Part shown: positions 12,061-24,918 of the stretch, piece by piece | Numbering within the stretch: the first letter of the stretch is position 1 | Layout: each line of letters starts with the position of its first letter | Assembly (NCBI GenBank): GCA_034670405.1 | Contig: JAXDDX010000213.1 | Span: 186,001-250,000, forward strand | Direction of reading: 5' to 3' | Length of the DNA stretch: 64,000 nt | Source of the DNA: Hoplostethus atlanticus | Taxonomy: Eukaryota > Chordata > Actinopteri > Trachichthyiformes > Trachichthyidae | The notes under the pieces: model-generated | What the model was told of the DNA's origin: nothing | The model's input: only the letters and a program-made list of their open reading frames with translations | Databases searched by the model: none | Translations under genes and position numbers: made by a program

Positions 12061-12479
12061 TGCAGAGAGAAAGAGAGGAAATGCGGTTGCACGCCAATTG
12101 GTGTTTGATACATTTATGTATACAAGCAAAACTGTGAAAAGGGGAAGAGGAAGTGGTGAGGCTAAGAAAGAGAATGAGTAGGGTCACGTGCACCCACCGC
12201 TGTGAGACAGATGCTAATGCATTATGGGTGCTGTAATGGGAAAATAAAGCCTCGCCTCCCTCTCTCCCCCCTTCTCTTCTCTCCCCTCCTCTTGCATCCA
12301 GCAGGTGAGCGAGTTCTGCTTCTTTCAACCGTGACAGAGGCTAACGAACCATCTCATTATCACAAATCTCTCCCTTACAAAACCTCCACCCAATTACTGG
12401 TCCTAGTAATGTAAGGTGTCACATTTGACACCTATAGACACCTATACCCCTCGGTAAAAGCTGTTTGACAGCTACATAA

Positions 12480-12900
12480 GTGCTTCTCAACGCGGTGCAC
12501 TGCGACACACTGGAGTGCCGTGAAATTACCTCAGATAAACCTTGACCTTTTGCTTTTAAAAAGATTGGTTAACTATTACACCTATTGGTCAAAATTCAGA
12601 CCAAAGGTAAAGTATTTTTTTGACTGCCCCTGATTTGACTTCCCTACAAGCCACGGCAAGTGAAATTGTTTAACGGCTCTAGTCTGAAAAACAATTCACC
12701 AGGTAGAAAATGATTCGTGTGCATTTCCCAGCCAGTGGATGAAAATGCTGCTTTCCTGGGGTCAGATTCACAAAAGTTCTCTTAAGAGAATTTCTTAAGT
12801 GCAATTTCACAAAGCTTTCTTAAGATTAGTTTCATCTTATTTCATCTCATATGAACTTACAAGTGATATAAACGGGGGTAGATTTTCCTCCCTCACTGCA
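12480..12900. repeat. Probable relics of dispersed elements
   Basis: The segment 12490-12530 (TGCTTCTCAACGCGGTGCAC) resembles the ends of fish hAT-type short elements. The segment 12762-12830 (GATTCACAAAAGTTCTCTTAAG, repeated as CACAAAGCTTTCTTAAG) resembles another common fish short repeat. Boundaries and families are uncertain, and there is no coding content. Confidence 0.25.
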
Positions 12901-15900
12901 ACCCGTAGTCCCTTCATCTGGATTTACAACAATTTGAGTGTCTATATTTATGGTTTACTTAAATAGGTATTATTGGTTACTTTTAAAGGGCTTTAACTGT
13001 CTAATTTGCCAACTTTTTTTCATGAGACATGAGAAAAATAGTGACATGCTAAGCTTAAAATTCTTCCTCTAAATGTCTAAATCAATAGACATGAAACAGA
13101 GGATGGCTGCTTTGAGACATCATGTAGGAAAGGCCGTATTATAGTGCAGGCACACAAATGACCTTCATCCTTCATCTCCTTCGCCTTGCCATTCCTCTTC
13201 AGCTGTCCCCTTGTCCTTTCCCCTGGTGAGTTATCTCCTACCGCTTGTCAAGGGAAGGTTCATGTTCATATAAAGGCACTGCCAACATGTCGGGAGACAC
13301 TGAGCTGTGTGTGTGTGTGTGTATGTTTGGTGAGCGGTAACCAATCACAGGGCGCTACTGTCCTGTCCTTCACCCCCTGGGTCCGCCCCGCTGATGCCCA
13401 ATGACCTCTAGATCATACACTTCCATTCAGTTTCAGTCTGTCAAGTTGAAAGCACCCGTCCAGCTTCTCAAGCTTTTTGAGTTGAGACAACGTTGAGGGT
13501 GACGTTCAGCAACTGTGCCAGGGTGACGTGTGTGTAAGATTTGAGTTGTTTTAATGGTTTCTACTTGTTAGATACTATATTAGTCTCCCCTTGTGCGCCG
13601 CTGAAATTGCACCATTGAACCAACCAATTTGAGTCGGTTCAACACACACGTATTTTCCATTGACGGCATTGTGTTGATTTTATTGTCAAGCTATTCCTTT
13701 CCATAAAACAAACTGCAATTTGGGTCACTCTCTTCTCATGGGATTGGCTTGACATGCACCCTTTTCTTTCGTCCCGTCTCTTTCTCTCTCTCTTTCACTT
13801 TCTTTATTCTTCCGTGTGACTTAATGAGGATCGTTTATATAGAACAAGCGAACTGCTGCACACTCCTGCGCTGGCATCGCTGTCACATCAACAGCCTCTG
13901 TTTGTCTTTTGGCTGTCTAAATATAGACTTTGGTGCTTTGAGGAAAAGACAGTATGAAGGTGCAGATGTCTCTAAAGATATTTGATGCAATGATGTTGTG
14001 GCCGTGGGTAGCTTTTCACACTCACTGAGTTGATGAAGAGAAATAAAGGGTCTATCAAGTGTGATTTGACAGGAAGCATACTTTTACGATACAAATAAAA
14101 TGAAATAAAATGTATATTGTCTTTCCCACTAAAGCAGGTGTGGAGGGTGTTCTGTTGCAATTACCATTTTAAGATGAAAACATTTCCTCCATGGACACCA
14201 GCAACACAGAGCTTTTATTCTGGACACTCACTCCTTTTGTTCACAGCAGTCTAGAGTAACCTACCTCTCGGCCGCGTAAACCCTGCTGCCACTCTCCGGC
14301 GGTGTCCGTTAAGCCCTTCGGCCCTGTGGTGAAGACTTTAAAAACATGCTGTTTTTAGATGCGGGAACCTGCTGTCTGTGAGGCCTGACACACAAAGGTT
14401 GATGCGATGGATTTGGGTAATGGTCCAGCAACAGTCTGGGCATCAAGCTGTTGCACAGAGGAACCCACAGAGAGAATGGGACAATGATCTGGGCTCCCAA
14501 AGACCTTTGACTGGAACGACCATCCTTTTCAGTGCTCATTTTACTGGTCAGCTGAAGATGATGTGATACCACGGCATCATTTGACTGAACATCTCACATG
14601 TGTAGAACTTTGTGTAGAGTCTTCAGCCATGAAACATGATTCATTTCCATGACAATGACTTCAAAATACTGAGACAGACATGTTTGCGAGTTTAGAAGAG
14701 TCAGCTCAGTTAACCTGAACAGCTGGTTTATTGTACTGCTTGCTAGCTACCAAAGTCCACAAACAATGCTCTGCATGAAGTTCAAAGTTCATCTCAGTTT
14801 GCCATCTTGTCACATCCACATGGTATGTGCTCAATAACCATCAAATGTATCTCAGGTGGGTTAGCAAAGCACACAGAACAGGAAGTGCTAATTGCTAAAT
14901 TGTCTACACAATAATCAGCACCTTGCTTTGTATGAAACAAGTTACATGTGAAAGCCCTGGAGCATGAGCAAACAATGAGAGAGTAAGAGGGCATGGAGGA
15001 GGAGGAAGATGGATGAGGAAGGGGTGGAAGAAGAAGAGAGAAAGAGGCAAGAAGAAGGGTCTCAAATAACTTGAAATGTGATGGTGTTCCCTCCGTCTTA
15101 TTTCACATTTCTAAATCCAGTTGAAGAGTTCTTTCCCTCCTGGAGGTGGGAAGTCTCTGACCACAACCCATATGACAGGGTCACACTTCTCCAGGCCTGG
15201 AAAAGGCCTGCAGAGACATAGAGGCAGATGCATGCCAGGGATGGATGCAGCACTCAGACAGTTTTTGCCCTTTGTGAATAGCTAGAGAAAACATACAATA
15301 TGGTGTTGATGATGAATAAAGTCCTTCATTGGTTACAACACAAACTTTGTTGTTGTTTCCATTGAGAGGGACCGGCGTTTTGTTATTTTAAACAAATTAT
15401 GGATAAATTCCTTCCAGATTATGGAAAATGATTGTGGGACTTTCTGTAGCTATCTGAATGTATTATCTAATCAGTTTGATGTGATATTTGTAGTTTTTAT
15501 ATCATCTAAAAAAAAAGTAGCATTTCATTTTAAAGAATGAGAAATGTGTCAAATCAATTGAGAAAGGAGAATATAAATAAATAAATGGAAATGAAATTCC
15601 TTTTTTTGTTTGATAGCAAACAATACAAACTAATTTAACTACAAACAATAAATAGTTAACTACACGTCAAAATGACAAAAAAGTACTAAACTTCTAAACA
15701 CCAAATCCAAAATAGAATTTAGTTTAACCCTCACCCAGCTAAGGCTAAATGTAGTTAAACTACTAGTTTGATTCGATGTAGTGAAACTTCTCCCCAACAA
15801 AGCCTGTAACATATCAATCTGACATTAGGCACTCACAGGTATTGTGATCTTCCATCCAGGCAGGGTTAGGTGGAGAATGGGAAGCAGCTTTGCAAACATG

Positions 15901-18900
15901 AGCTGCACCACAACACAGTGCTAGGTAGCAAGTGACCTACCTACCTAGCAACTGTTGCTATGCTACCATGGAAAATCCAGTCAGTGGTGGGTTCTGTGTT
16001 GGAGCTGAACCTGGTTGTTAGTTGCACTGCAAGGTTATACTCTGAAACCATATAAATTATATAAATGATGGAAACTCGTGAGCTACGTCTGTTCTGGCTT
16101 GTTAATGGGATTGGGAGCATTACGCTAATGCTCTGAAGCTGCAGATTTCCCACTGCAAACCTGGCAGAACACAACCAGAGGAAAACATGTTGAGCACTTA
16201 AAGAAATGAGGATTGCTTGATTTATATTGCTTGATGTATATTTTGTTTATTGTGTGCATGCCTTAGTGCAAGCCAAATTTGCCATTAGGGACAATGAAGG
16301 CTTGAAGTTTACACTGTGAGCCTCATCTTATGTGTCTACTTTGCAGGTTCTGGAAAAATATAGTGTAGTACCTCATCTGGCTCCAATATCTTCAATCATT
16401 TAATCATATTTTCTATCATACTTTTGTGCCAGTGTGCTCTGTAGTGACAAAGTGAAAACCACAGCACCACAGGTCAAAGTGCAGCACTGATGGATGGTTC
16501 AGGGCCTTTCCCTCATTCTTTCTTTTATTAACCCAAGAACCAAACTCTCTCACTCGCTCCTACTTTCTTGTTCTCTCTTGTTCCCTCTTGTTCTCTGTCT
16601 CTGTCTCTTCTCCGGGGTGTGACAACTTTAAATTTAACCCTGTGTGTGTAATTGTGTGCTCAGTCAACTTTTCCTGGTTACATAAAGGAGTAGGACGTCC
16701 CTGAACTCTGCTCAGGAGATTCCTGGCTCATGGTTCAGGATGTTGATATACTCTGTTATGTCCATGTGGAGGTCATCGGAGCTCCTAGCTGCTCCCTTGG
16801 CCTTTATTTGTTGCTTTTATGGATAGATAGATGAATGGATGGATGGTTATCTGTCAGGCTGGCTGACTAGGTGGCTGGCCGGCTACCTGCCTTTCTGTCC
16901 CCCAGGGGATAATTTATCGTACGGCTTGTGACGAGCCCATCTTCTTGATGTAATGTTCACTATGTGAGTGTTAGGGGGAGCATGAGAGAGGGAGGGGAGG
17001 GCTTTGCATGTGCGTGTGTGTGTGTTATTTTATGCTCATATACAGTGTGTTGGGTGTGTGTGCATGTAGGCTTGCCATTGAGTGTGTGTGCAACGACAAT
17101 AAGGGTGAGAGGCAGAGTTTCTCCCTCACGCAAAGGCCGGTTTCCCTCCACTGAACTGAAGTGCAGCAATTTATTTTTAGTGGGACCTGATGGCTCGTGA
17201 ATGGGTGCTGAGATAGTGGCTGGGCTATGATACATGGGCTTTCCCCTGCTCACCTTGGGGTCTCCTTCTCTGCGCCATATCATTACAAGAGCTTCTATAT
17301 TATCGCTGCAGAAAATGGAAAATGCTTTGTCATAGAGAGTATCGATTACAGGAGCTAATTTTCCAGGCACCACAGTGGAATCCTTTCAGCGTGAGAGTAA
17401 TCTACTGCAGTACCTCCCAACAAATGCCCTTGTTCTCCCTTGGAAGTTTTGTTTTTTTTGTTTGGTATCCTTTTTTTTTTATTGTGCATGTTCTCCCGTG
17501 GGACTGTGGTGTTTTAGTTTCCACGGGTTTTTTCTTATGCTGCCCTGATTTTAGAGCAGGGGGGCTTGTGGGACCAGGGCTGCAAAAGGAAAAATCAATA
17601 GCGTTGCAAGCAACATCTTACCAGCGACATTCATCACGTAAAAATCAGTCCTACTCAGCGAGTGAATCTCTCTCTGCCAATGCGTTCTTTCATAAATGTG
17701 CTGTGAGAAAGAGAGAGACGACATAAGAGTCTGCCTGTCGATCTCTCTGTCTCACTGCTGTCAACTTTATGGACCCCTCAGGAATCAGTTACCTTTTAAA
17801 TGGGTGTAGATGTGCTTGTAATTGTCGTAATATGTGCGCTAGTTTTGGGAGGATGGAAGTGAATGACTGTTTCATGCTCTCAGGAGTTGTGAGTCACAGA
17901 AAAATGAGCCAACAGCCAACGGTCGTAATCTGTAAGACGCAGACCCAGAAGGCTCTATAGGTTTCATACAGGTAAAAGTAGATTTAGGGTACCTGATACC
18001 TCTCATACAGTTAGTATACCCACTATACTGTCCTGTACTGAGAATGAAAATACAATTTTTGAGAGTGAATGCTCAAAAATTCCCCTGCCAGTGGATATGC
18101 ACTCTAACCAATGACTACGGTGTATATTGCGACCTCAAAAACCCAGGGCCAGAAAAACATTTCGTAACCCTAACCCTGACACAAATCAAATTTTTCAATT
18201 TAGCTTGGCACTGAAATGAGGCCACAGCAGCTCCGGCTACACTCGTCATTTCAGTGTCATTTTATAGGTTAATTCTAAAGATTGAGTTTTGGGAGGTCAC
18301 ATCACTGTATGTCCACACTTCGCTGTTACGTGTCTCCTGTGGCTGTATTTGTTTAAATCTGTGTCTGCATTACGTTTCACTCTCCCTCCGTCTCTTCACA
18401 TTGCTGGTATGTGCGTCGTGGCTGGACTGCTTCCAGGCTGCATTGGATTCCAATCACAATGCCAGACTGACCGTGACCGCGGCCACATTTTATACCAACC
18501 TGCTTCCCTGTTCACGTTCCCTTGATGGGTCTTTGTAGTTATTATAGGGCAGAGGACATTGCAATGAGGAAATTCAAATGCCACTGTTGATAACATCATA
18601 GACTGTCGAAATTAAAGTTTGTCTCAATTGTTTACACACATTTACACACAACTACATTTTCTCAAAACTCTGAACACAAATCGAAAAACACAAAAGGAAA
18701 CTTTACATTCATTTTATTTTGCATTCAAATGATACAAACACCATGAAATGAATCCGTTTCTCTAATAACTAATAATACACTAATAATACTAATAACTACA
18801 CACTGACATGCTCAGTGACAAACACTACTACTATACCTTCACTCATCAGCAGCCTCATGCCTTCGTTTTCTATGTTACACTTAGTACTTGTGTTTCTACA

Positions 18901-19350
18901 GTAGCCTGTTGTAAAAAAAATAACATTATCAATATTTTTATTACTAGCCTTCTTAAATATAAAAGAAACACAAATATAACGATAACAAAATACTGTATAC
19001 ATTTCCTCCTCCTCTTCCTCTCACCCTTCCTCTCTCTGCACTGTTGCCATCCATTCATCTCCAAACCAGGAGAGTCACCTTTGGTCCTTTGCTCAGATTT
19101 GTAATTGAACACTAATAACTACTGTTTGTACCTGTGAAAAGTCGTTATGGCCAATAGTATGTTGAGTGGCAGAGCTTTCCATGTGAACACAAGAGATTTT
19201 AGTTTTGAACACGGAGCCAGATGTACAGAATTGTGTGTACCGTTTTGCAGAAAGTGTGATTTAGAACGGCAATCTGAGTGAAAAGCAGAAAATGTTTTTG
19301 GTGTATTTGTATGTACATTCCTCTGCGCTTGTGCCCTTTCATATAAATAC
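12901..19350. other. Long intergenic or intronic stretch, no gene seen
   Basis: No protein or RNA gene recognised over about 6.4 kb. It holds a (GT)n tract at 13306-13322, a purine-rich tract at 14995-15060, AT-rich sequence at 15440-15780, a TTGTTCTCTC-type pyrimidine tract at 16560-16610, and GATG/GATA-type simple sequence at 16820-16852. The 17280-17420 interval has mixed composition and no simple repeat and is a candidate conserved non-coding segment. The longest frames (134-137 codons at about 17 kb) overlap microsatellite or T-rich sequence and are not credible genes. Confidence 0.6.
13306..13322. repeat. Short (GT)n tract
   Basis: About eight GT units; a minor microsatellite. Confidence 0.85.
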
Positions 19351-19351
19351 A

Positions 19352-19495
19352 GGGAGATCGTCCTGTAACTGGAGAGTCAAAGGTTTGATTCCTGCAGTGT
19401 GTCCGTCAACAGCCGTCCAAGTGTCCTTGAGAAAACGACTGGACCTCCTCACTGGATGAGAGCATCTAGCTGATGCTCTAAAATGTAAATGCCTG
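19352..19495 (+). mobile_element. tRNA-derived SINE relic, V-SINE/HE1-like
   Basis: A B-box-like GGTTTGATTCC lies at 19382-19392. It is followed by a core with GTGTCCTTGAGAAAACGACTGG and a tail GAGCATCTAGCTGATGCTCTAAAATGTAAATG-like (19459-19491). This order (tRNA-like head, central core, tail resembling the LINE L2 end at 49681-49720) is that of vertebrate V-SINEs. The A box is not clear, so the head is decayed. Confidence 0.5.
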
Positions 19496-20570
19496 TATGT
19501 GATGGGTCCTAGATAAGAGGAGAGGTCTGTTGCGCCCGGGTGTCATTTTTTATATGCTCTACGACTTTATAGCGGCTGTGTTGAGCGTCAAGGGCAGCCA
19601 TAATAAATGTTGGGGTTTTAGCGTCGCTGCTCCCCGGTGGCTCAGCAGTGAATAATGATAAGGCTTTGTATGGACCTCCTGTTTGATCCAGACACTGTAT
19701 AGCTGACCTTCAGATGAGGCTTGGCCACTGTGATTCATATGCAACCACTCTGGGCTAAGGACCAATGAAGAGTTGTCCTGAAAAGGGCACTTTGAAAGTC
19801 CATTTGTAATATGAGTTGACGCTCCTATATGCTAAAAGCTCTGGGTTTTGTTTAGAGTCAGAGGGTTTTTGCTTTAGCCTCACAATGGATTACACAATAC
19901 ACAATTCACCTTGCGTTCACCTCTGAAACTGTATTGGTTAGTTACTGAAAAGAAACTCACAATAATCGGATCGTAAATGATCATAGATGATTATTTGCTG
20001 GATTACTCATTGATGTATTTGAAGTGGGAAAGAATTCAATTCATGAGATCATTGAAAATATAGTTCATAATTAATAAAAACTGTTAAAATAGATTGTAAA
20101 TGGTGAATAGTTGTAGATGATGATAGATGAAGATAACAAATTACTGTAATGATGAATGGTCCGTTACTTTGAAGCAAAGTAAAGAGACAAACGTCACTAG
20201 TTCACGTTACATTACTGACCTTACCACCCTGCTTCAGAGTCATGTTGAAGATGACTAGATGTTGATACGATCCTGCACCAGCGTTGAAAACCTGTAAAAG
20301 TAGCACCAGACTGAAAGTTGAGTATCATTTTGTGAAATCAGTACCAAGATATCTTTCTGATTTCTGGTTTCAAAGCTGAATTTTTACTGTATCATAATAT
20401 CAAATGGTGAAAATGTTGTGCTTGTTTGGGTTGACCTTGAATTTGTCCCTCGCCTGCACGTGGCCGCCTGGCATGTCCTCGGCTGGGAAGAGTTTGATCA
20501 GCGTTTGGATGTTTCCCTGAGAAGTTACATCATCCACATCATAAGCTTCTATAGCATCCTGATTCATACT
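19496..20570. other. AT-rich non-coding stretch
   Basis: No gene recognised. The segment 19960-20170 is rich in GATGATAGATGA-like words but without a regular period. The plus-strand frame starting at 20418 is an accidental lead-in to the minisatellite. Confidence 0.6.
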
Positions 20571-21300
20571 CTATTCTCCATCTTCTGGTCCTTTCTCCAT
20601 CCTTCTCTCCCCTCCATCTTCTGTTCCTTTCTCCATCCTCCCCTCCCCTCCATCTTCTGTTCCTTTCTCCATCCTTCCCTTTCCTCCCCTCCATCTTCTG
20701 TTCCTTTCTCCAACCTTCTCTCCCCTCCATCTTCTGTTCCTTTCTCCATACTCCCCTCCCCTCCATCTTCTGGTCCTTTCTCCATCCTTCCCTCCCCTCC
20801 ATCTTCTGTTCCTTTCTCCATCCTTTCCTCCCCTCCATCTTCTGTTCCTTTCTCCATTCTTCTCTCCCCTCCATCCTCTGTTCCTTTCTCCATCCTTCCT
20901 TCCCCTCCATCTTCTGTTCCTTTCTCCATCCTTTCCTCCCCTCCATCTTCTGTTCCTTTCTCCAACCTTCTCTCCCCTCCATCTTCTGGTCCTTTCTCCA
21001 TCCTCCATCCTTCCCTCCCCTCCATCCTCTGTTCCTTTCTCCATCCTCCCCTCCCCTCCATCTTCTTGTCCTTTCTCCATCCTTCCCTCCCCTCCATTTT
21101 CTTGTCCTTTCTCCATCCTTCCCTCCCCTCCATCTTCTGGTCCTTTCTCCATCCTCCATCCTTCCCTCCCCTCCATCTTCTGTTCCTTTCTCCATCCTTT
21201 CCTCCCCTCCATCTTCTTGTCTTTTCTCCTCCTTCCCTCCCTCCCATCCTCTGGTCCTTTCTCCATCCTCTGTTCCTTCCTCCATCCCCTCTTTCCATCC
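20571..21300. repeat. 36-bp minisatellite, about 20 copies
   Basis: The plus strand repeats a unit of the form CTCCATCTTCTGTTCC, TTTCTCCATCC, TTCCCTCCC (36 bp). Variants read TCTGGTCC, TCTTGTCC or CATCCTCTGTTCC, and 9-bp CCTCCATCC insertions occur at about 21003 and 21153. The plus strand is almost all pyrimidine. Because 36 is a multiple of three and the unit lacks stops, it stays open in one plus frame (297 codons) and three minus frames (262-311 codons, EGRMEKGTEDGG-type repeats). None has initiation context or homology, so I treat them as artefacts. Confidence 0.95.
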
Positions 21301-21862
21301 CTGGCCAGTAGCCCCTCGCTGCCACAAAGTCCCAGGCGCCTGTGAAAACTCCAGTTGAGATGAAACCCAAACGATGGGCCACCATCTGTCCTCTCGTTAA
21401 AGTACAACATATGTTAATGGAGCCTCCGTGTGCTGATGCTGCTGCTGCTGCTAAGTCAAGGACAAAATTGAATTGCTTGCTGAGATTGCGTCTTCCCATA
21501 TGCTTGGCATTTCGGCTACAGCATGTCCCTTTATGTCGCTCCTATATCTTCCTGCTCTACTTGCTCTGAAAAGCTTCTACCTACCTTTTCTCCTCTCAGT
21601 GGCTCTGATCCAGGCACTTCCTACTAATGGTTGCCTGTAATGATGGTGATGATCGAGGAGTTGAAGCTTATTCTACTGTTGAACTAATTGTGAGTGGATT
21701 TGAAGAAGAGCTTCAGCTGAGGTGTGAAGGTAAATGTTTCACACACAAGCATTCACCCATTATATTTCAGAGCTGCATGCGTGGGTGCTGGGCTTCTCAA
21801 ATCCCAAACCAAGTAGTCCCTGCAGCCAAGTGTTAAAGCTCACCCTGCCTTGAGATTCAGAA

Positions 21863-21890
21863 AGAGAGAGAGTGTGTGTGTGTGTGTGTG
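21863..21890. repeat. Compound (GA)n(GT)n microsatellite
   Basis: Five GA units run directly into about ten GT units. Confidence 0.9.
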
Positions 21891-23484
21891 ACATCCAGAT
21901 TCACCTTGAAATACCCTGAATATTTTATAACGGTTAATACTCAGTTAGTCTTTCTGATAATTCCAAAAATTATTAAAGATGTGACCTGCACACCAACTCG
22001 CATTTGTTAGCCAAGGCGCTGCATGGTTAGTGCTGAAAAAACAGTCACGTACACGTACAGTCAGAGTCACGTACATGCTGCACAGTGCTGCTAGATTAGA
22101 GATCATGTCTTGCATGTCAGCTCACCCGCTCCATTGAGGTTAGTGTTCACAAAGGGAATCTCGCTCCTTGGAAATGTGGCCTTGGCGATAGGAAATACAC
22201 TTTTCACAGCTTTCAGATCATATTAGAAATCAGAGTACAGGCCTAAATAAACTTGATACATCTTCAGAATATAAACTGGTGTCTCTTTGCACCATTAGCT
22301 TCATCTGTCGACTGATGGCGGTGGTAGTGGGAGCTGCCCAGTATGACCACGATCTTTTCTCTCCTGCCCACTGATGAGCACCACAGGAAGGCTCTGCCAA
22401 GTGTGACTGTATGGCCTTCGAAGGAGGAAAAGCACTTCATTTGTTCGTTTCCCCACCCAGATTTTCCCGAGCGAGTCCACGGATTCAAACCACCGGTGTC
22501 CTGGTCACAGTTCTCCCTCTCTAACCATCAGGCTGATCCTAAGTGCTGCCGATCAATTTGGGAAACAATTCATGTCTCCCTTCATATTTTTCAAAACAGA
22601 GAGCGACTGATATAATTTGTTGTTGTACGAAAGTGATTATTTGTTTTTCACCGTCACGCTAATTTTCCCTCTCTAAGGTTATTTAAAGATGGAGAACGCG
22701 GCAGAGGGAGGTGACGAAGCAGTTAACCCATTACTAAGCCTATCTGTGCCACGGTGCTCACGTCATAAATATCTCATGGTGCTGAGATCATTTATCCTGA
22801 CTCATCAAGTTTTGGTTTCATAGTCACATTTTGCAAAGAGTGCATTTTTGATAACATACTGTTGAAAAACGGGAATAGCTAGCACTCAGAACATGAACGT
22901 CTTTGTTCAGGAGCTGTGATGAACATGTTATGAACATATTTGGGAGTGCTGGAAGAGAGGTGGTCTGTTCTTCACAGGGTTTCAAGCCTCATTTTGTCTT
23001 TCTTTAGTTTTTGAGCAGAGCGCCTCCAGCCTGTTTTGGTAGCATACTGCTGAAAGACAAGACAGTGAGTTGCCTTTGGTCCTTTTTTTTCTCTCCAACC
23101 CCATAGATGTGTGAACAAAAATCGAGGCAGGAAAAAGAAAACAAGTCAACTGGATGTGACTGGTGTGTATCAGTGATGGAGGATGGTTGATTACATGTAG
23201 CAGGATTTCAGTAATCTGATTACAAAGCGTAGTGAAGACAGGTTGTTGAAAAAGAGCAAAAAGTACCGCAGAAGTAACAGAAAGTAGTCAGATTACATTG
23301 CTGAATTTGGTATTTGGAATCTTATATATTTTATATTTATATTCCCTACATTTTCTAAACCCAAGTGCCCTCACAAAGCAGAAGTACGTCACCCAGGAAC
23401 TGTGCACCGTCCATGAACATGAGCAAACAGTACCAGCATTATTCATACAAACACACACCCAGACACAGATACAGGCTCTCTCTC

Positions 23485-23521
<37 letters not shown>

Positions 23522-23609
23522 CTACACCTCCGGGTACATCTCAAACTCACACACACACACATATCTACACCTCCGGGTACATCTCAAACTCACACACACA
23601 CACACACAA
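23485..23609. repeat. (CA)n microsatellite with duplicated 43-bp unit
   Basis: A pure (CA)n array at 23485-23520 is followed by two copies of TCTACACCTCCGGGTACATC plus TCAAACTCACACAC, starting at 23521 and 23564 and each ending in (CA)n. This is a unit duplication within a microsatellite. Confidence 0.9.
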
Positions 23610-23750
23610 TGGAGTCAGAGCTGTTTGAAATGCATTGAGGTTGCCCTGCAATGTTCTGGTTATTGTGAATTCCACTGTGGGCCACCGTTCTGTCCTCAAG
23701 CAAACACACAGAACTGGTAAGCCTCGAGTTCGCCAATGCATTTTCAAACA

Positions 23751-23755
23751 GTCTA

Positions 23756-23786
<31 letters not shown>

Positions 23787-23788
23787 GA
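23751..23788. repeat. (TCTG)n microsatellite
   Basis: About nine tetranucleotide units, with one TCTA variant near the start. Confidence 0.9.
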
Positions 23789-23906
23789 GGCTTAATGTTC
23801 CCTCAATTAGTCCTTTGTTCGCTATCTCAAAGGCTGAATAAAAACATGATGACCCACTTTCTGCTCTGCTCTGGTCCTAAAACTGGTCCTGTTTAGTAGC
23901 CCCTGC

Positions 23907-23932
23907 AGCGAGCGAGCGAGAGAGAGAGAGAC

Positions 23933-23986
<54 letters not shown>
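23907..23986. repeat. Long (GA)n microsatellite
   Basis: GCGAGCGAGCGA leads into about 36 GA units with one ACAGGG interruption. It is one of the longest homopurine runs in the window. Confidence 0.95.
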
Positions 23987-23987
<1 letters not shown>

Positions 23988-24881
23988 TCTGAAGCCTGAA
24001 GACTTCTTGGTACAGTCTCTATTAAAGAAAAAATAAACCTAAAATCGACTTAAGGCATGTCTCAGTCATGCCTCCCCACTACTGCTGTTGTTTACGTCTA
24101 TTTTGGCCAAATGATGGACTGACAGAAGGACAGACATGGGGGACAACGATACAAGGGTTTAAATGTATTGTAATCCAAAAGACCCTGGGCGAGATGGGAC
24201 GCTGATAACTACTAACTCGATATGAGAACAGGTTGGTGTACACACATCGGTGAGTAATCCCCATTCTGCAGTGGGTCCACAACAGTTTATTGTGGGTTGG
24301 ATAATTGCACTGAATTTCACTGAATACCATACTTCCATAGTTGTATTGTATGAGAGGATTTGTTTTGTCTATTTCAAAGAGACTCAATCTAATGAATTGC
24401 AAGTTAGTCAGATGCATCCCACGCACGTTCCAATGACTAAGCCCTTACTCATACTGGCCTCAGTTGTCTATAACCTTCGTGTTTCTGGGTAAGTATTGGA
24501 TTTATTGTGTCCCACAGCTGTACTGAGCATCCTGGCTTTTTTCTACACGGCTCTGTTGTAAATGCTTGCGAAGATATATCTTGGTTGCAGAATAAATATG
24601 CACAGACAGAACAAACACAATGAACTTCTGTGACGTGGGGTATAAAAAAATAAGAAAAAGTGTTGAGTGTGGGACACCCAATTGCCTTATTCTTTACTCT
24701 ATCTTTCTGTTTCGGTCTCTCTCTGTGTATGTGACCATTTCAACTTTTCTCTCTCTTCCTCTCTCTCATAGGTAGATATACATTTCAATAAGATACTGCC
24801 TGATGCATTAAATGTGCATGTGAAATAACATGCCATCCATTCAGCGCACTGCAGGCGCACTACATTTCATTGTAGCCCTGG

Positions 24882-24917
<36 letters not shown>
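24882..24917. repeat. (CA)n microsatellite
   Basis: About 18 uninterrupted CA units. Confidence 0.95.

Positions 24918-24918
<1 letters not shown>

Larger units (their letters stand above)
11141..12479. other. Non-coding stretch dominated by microsatellites
   Basis: It contains the LINE tail above, a GT-rich region at 11752-11872, a (GA)n block at 12021-12056, and AT-rich unique sequence between them. Several short frames here (Cys/Val or Thr/His repeats, Ser/Leu repeats) are direct translations of the microsatellites. Confidence 0.7.

Noticed and set aside
20418-21499. Four long open frames of 262-311 codons with 12-residue repeats such as EGRMEKGTEDGG
   Set aside because: They are translations of one 36-bp minisatellite in different frames and on both strands. 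A unit divisible by three without stops must give such frames. There is no homology and no start context.
23485-23609. CRISPR-like repeat and spacer pattern
   Set aside because: The repeated 43-bp unit consists of a short unique part plus (CA)n in only two tandem copies. It is an expanded microsatellite in animal DNA.
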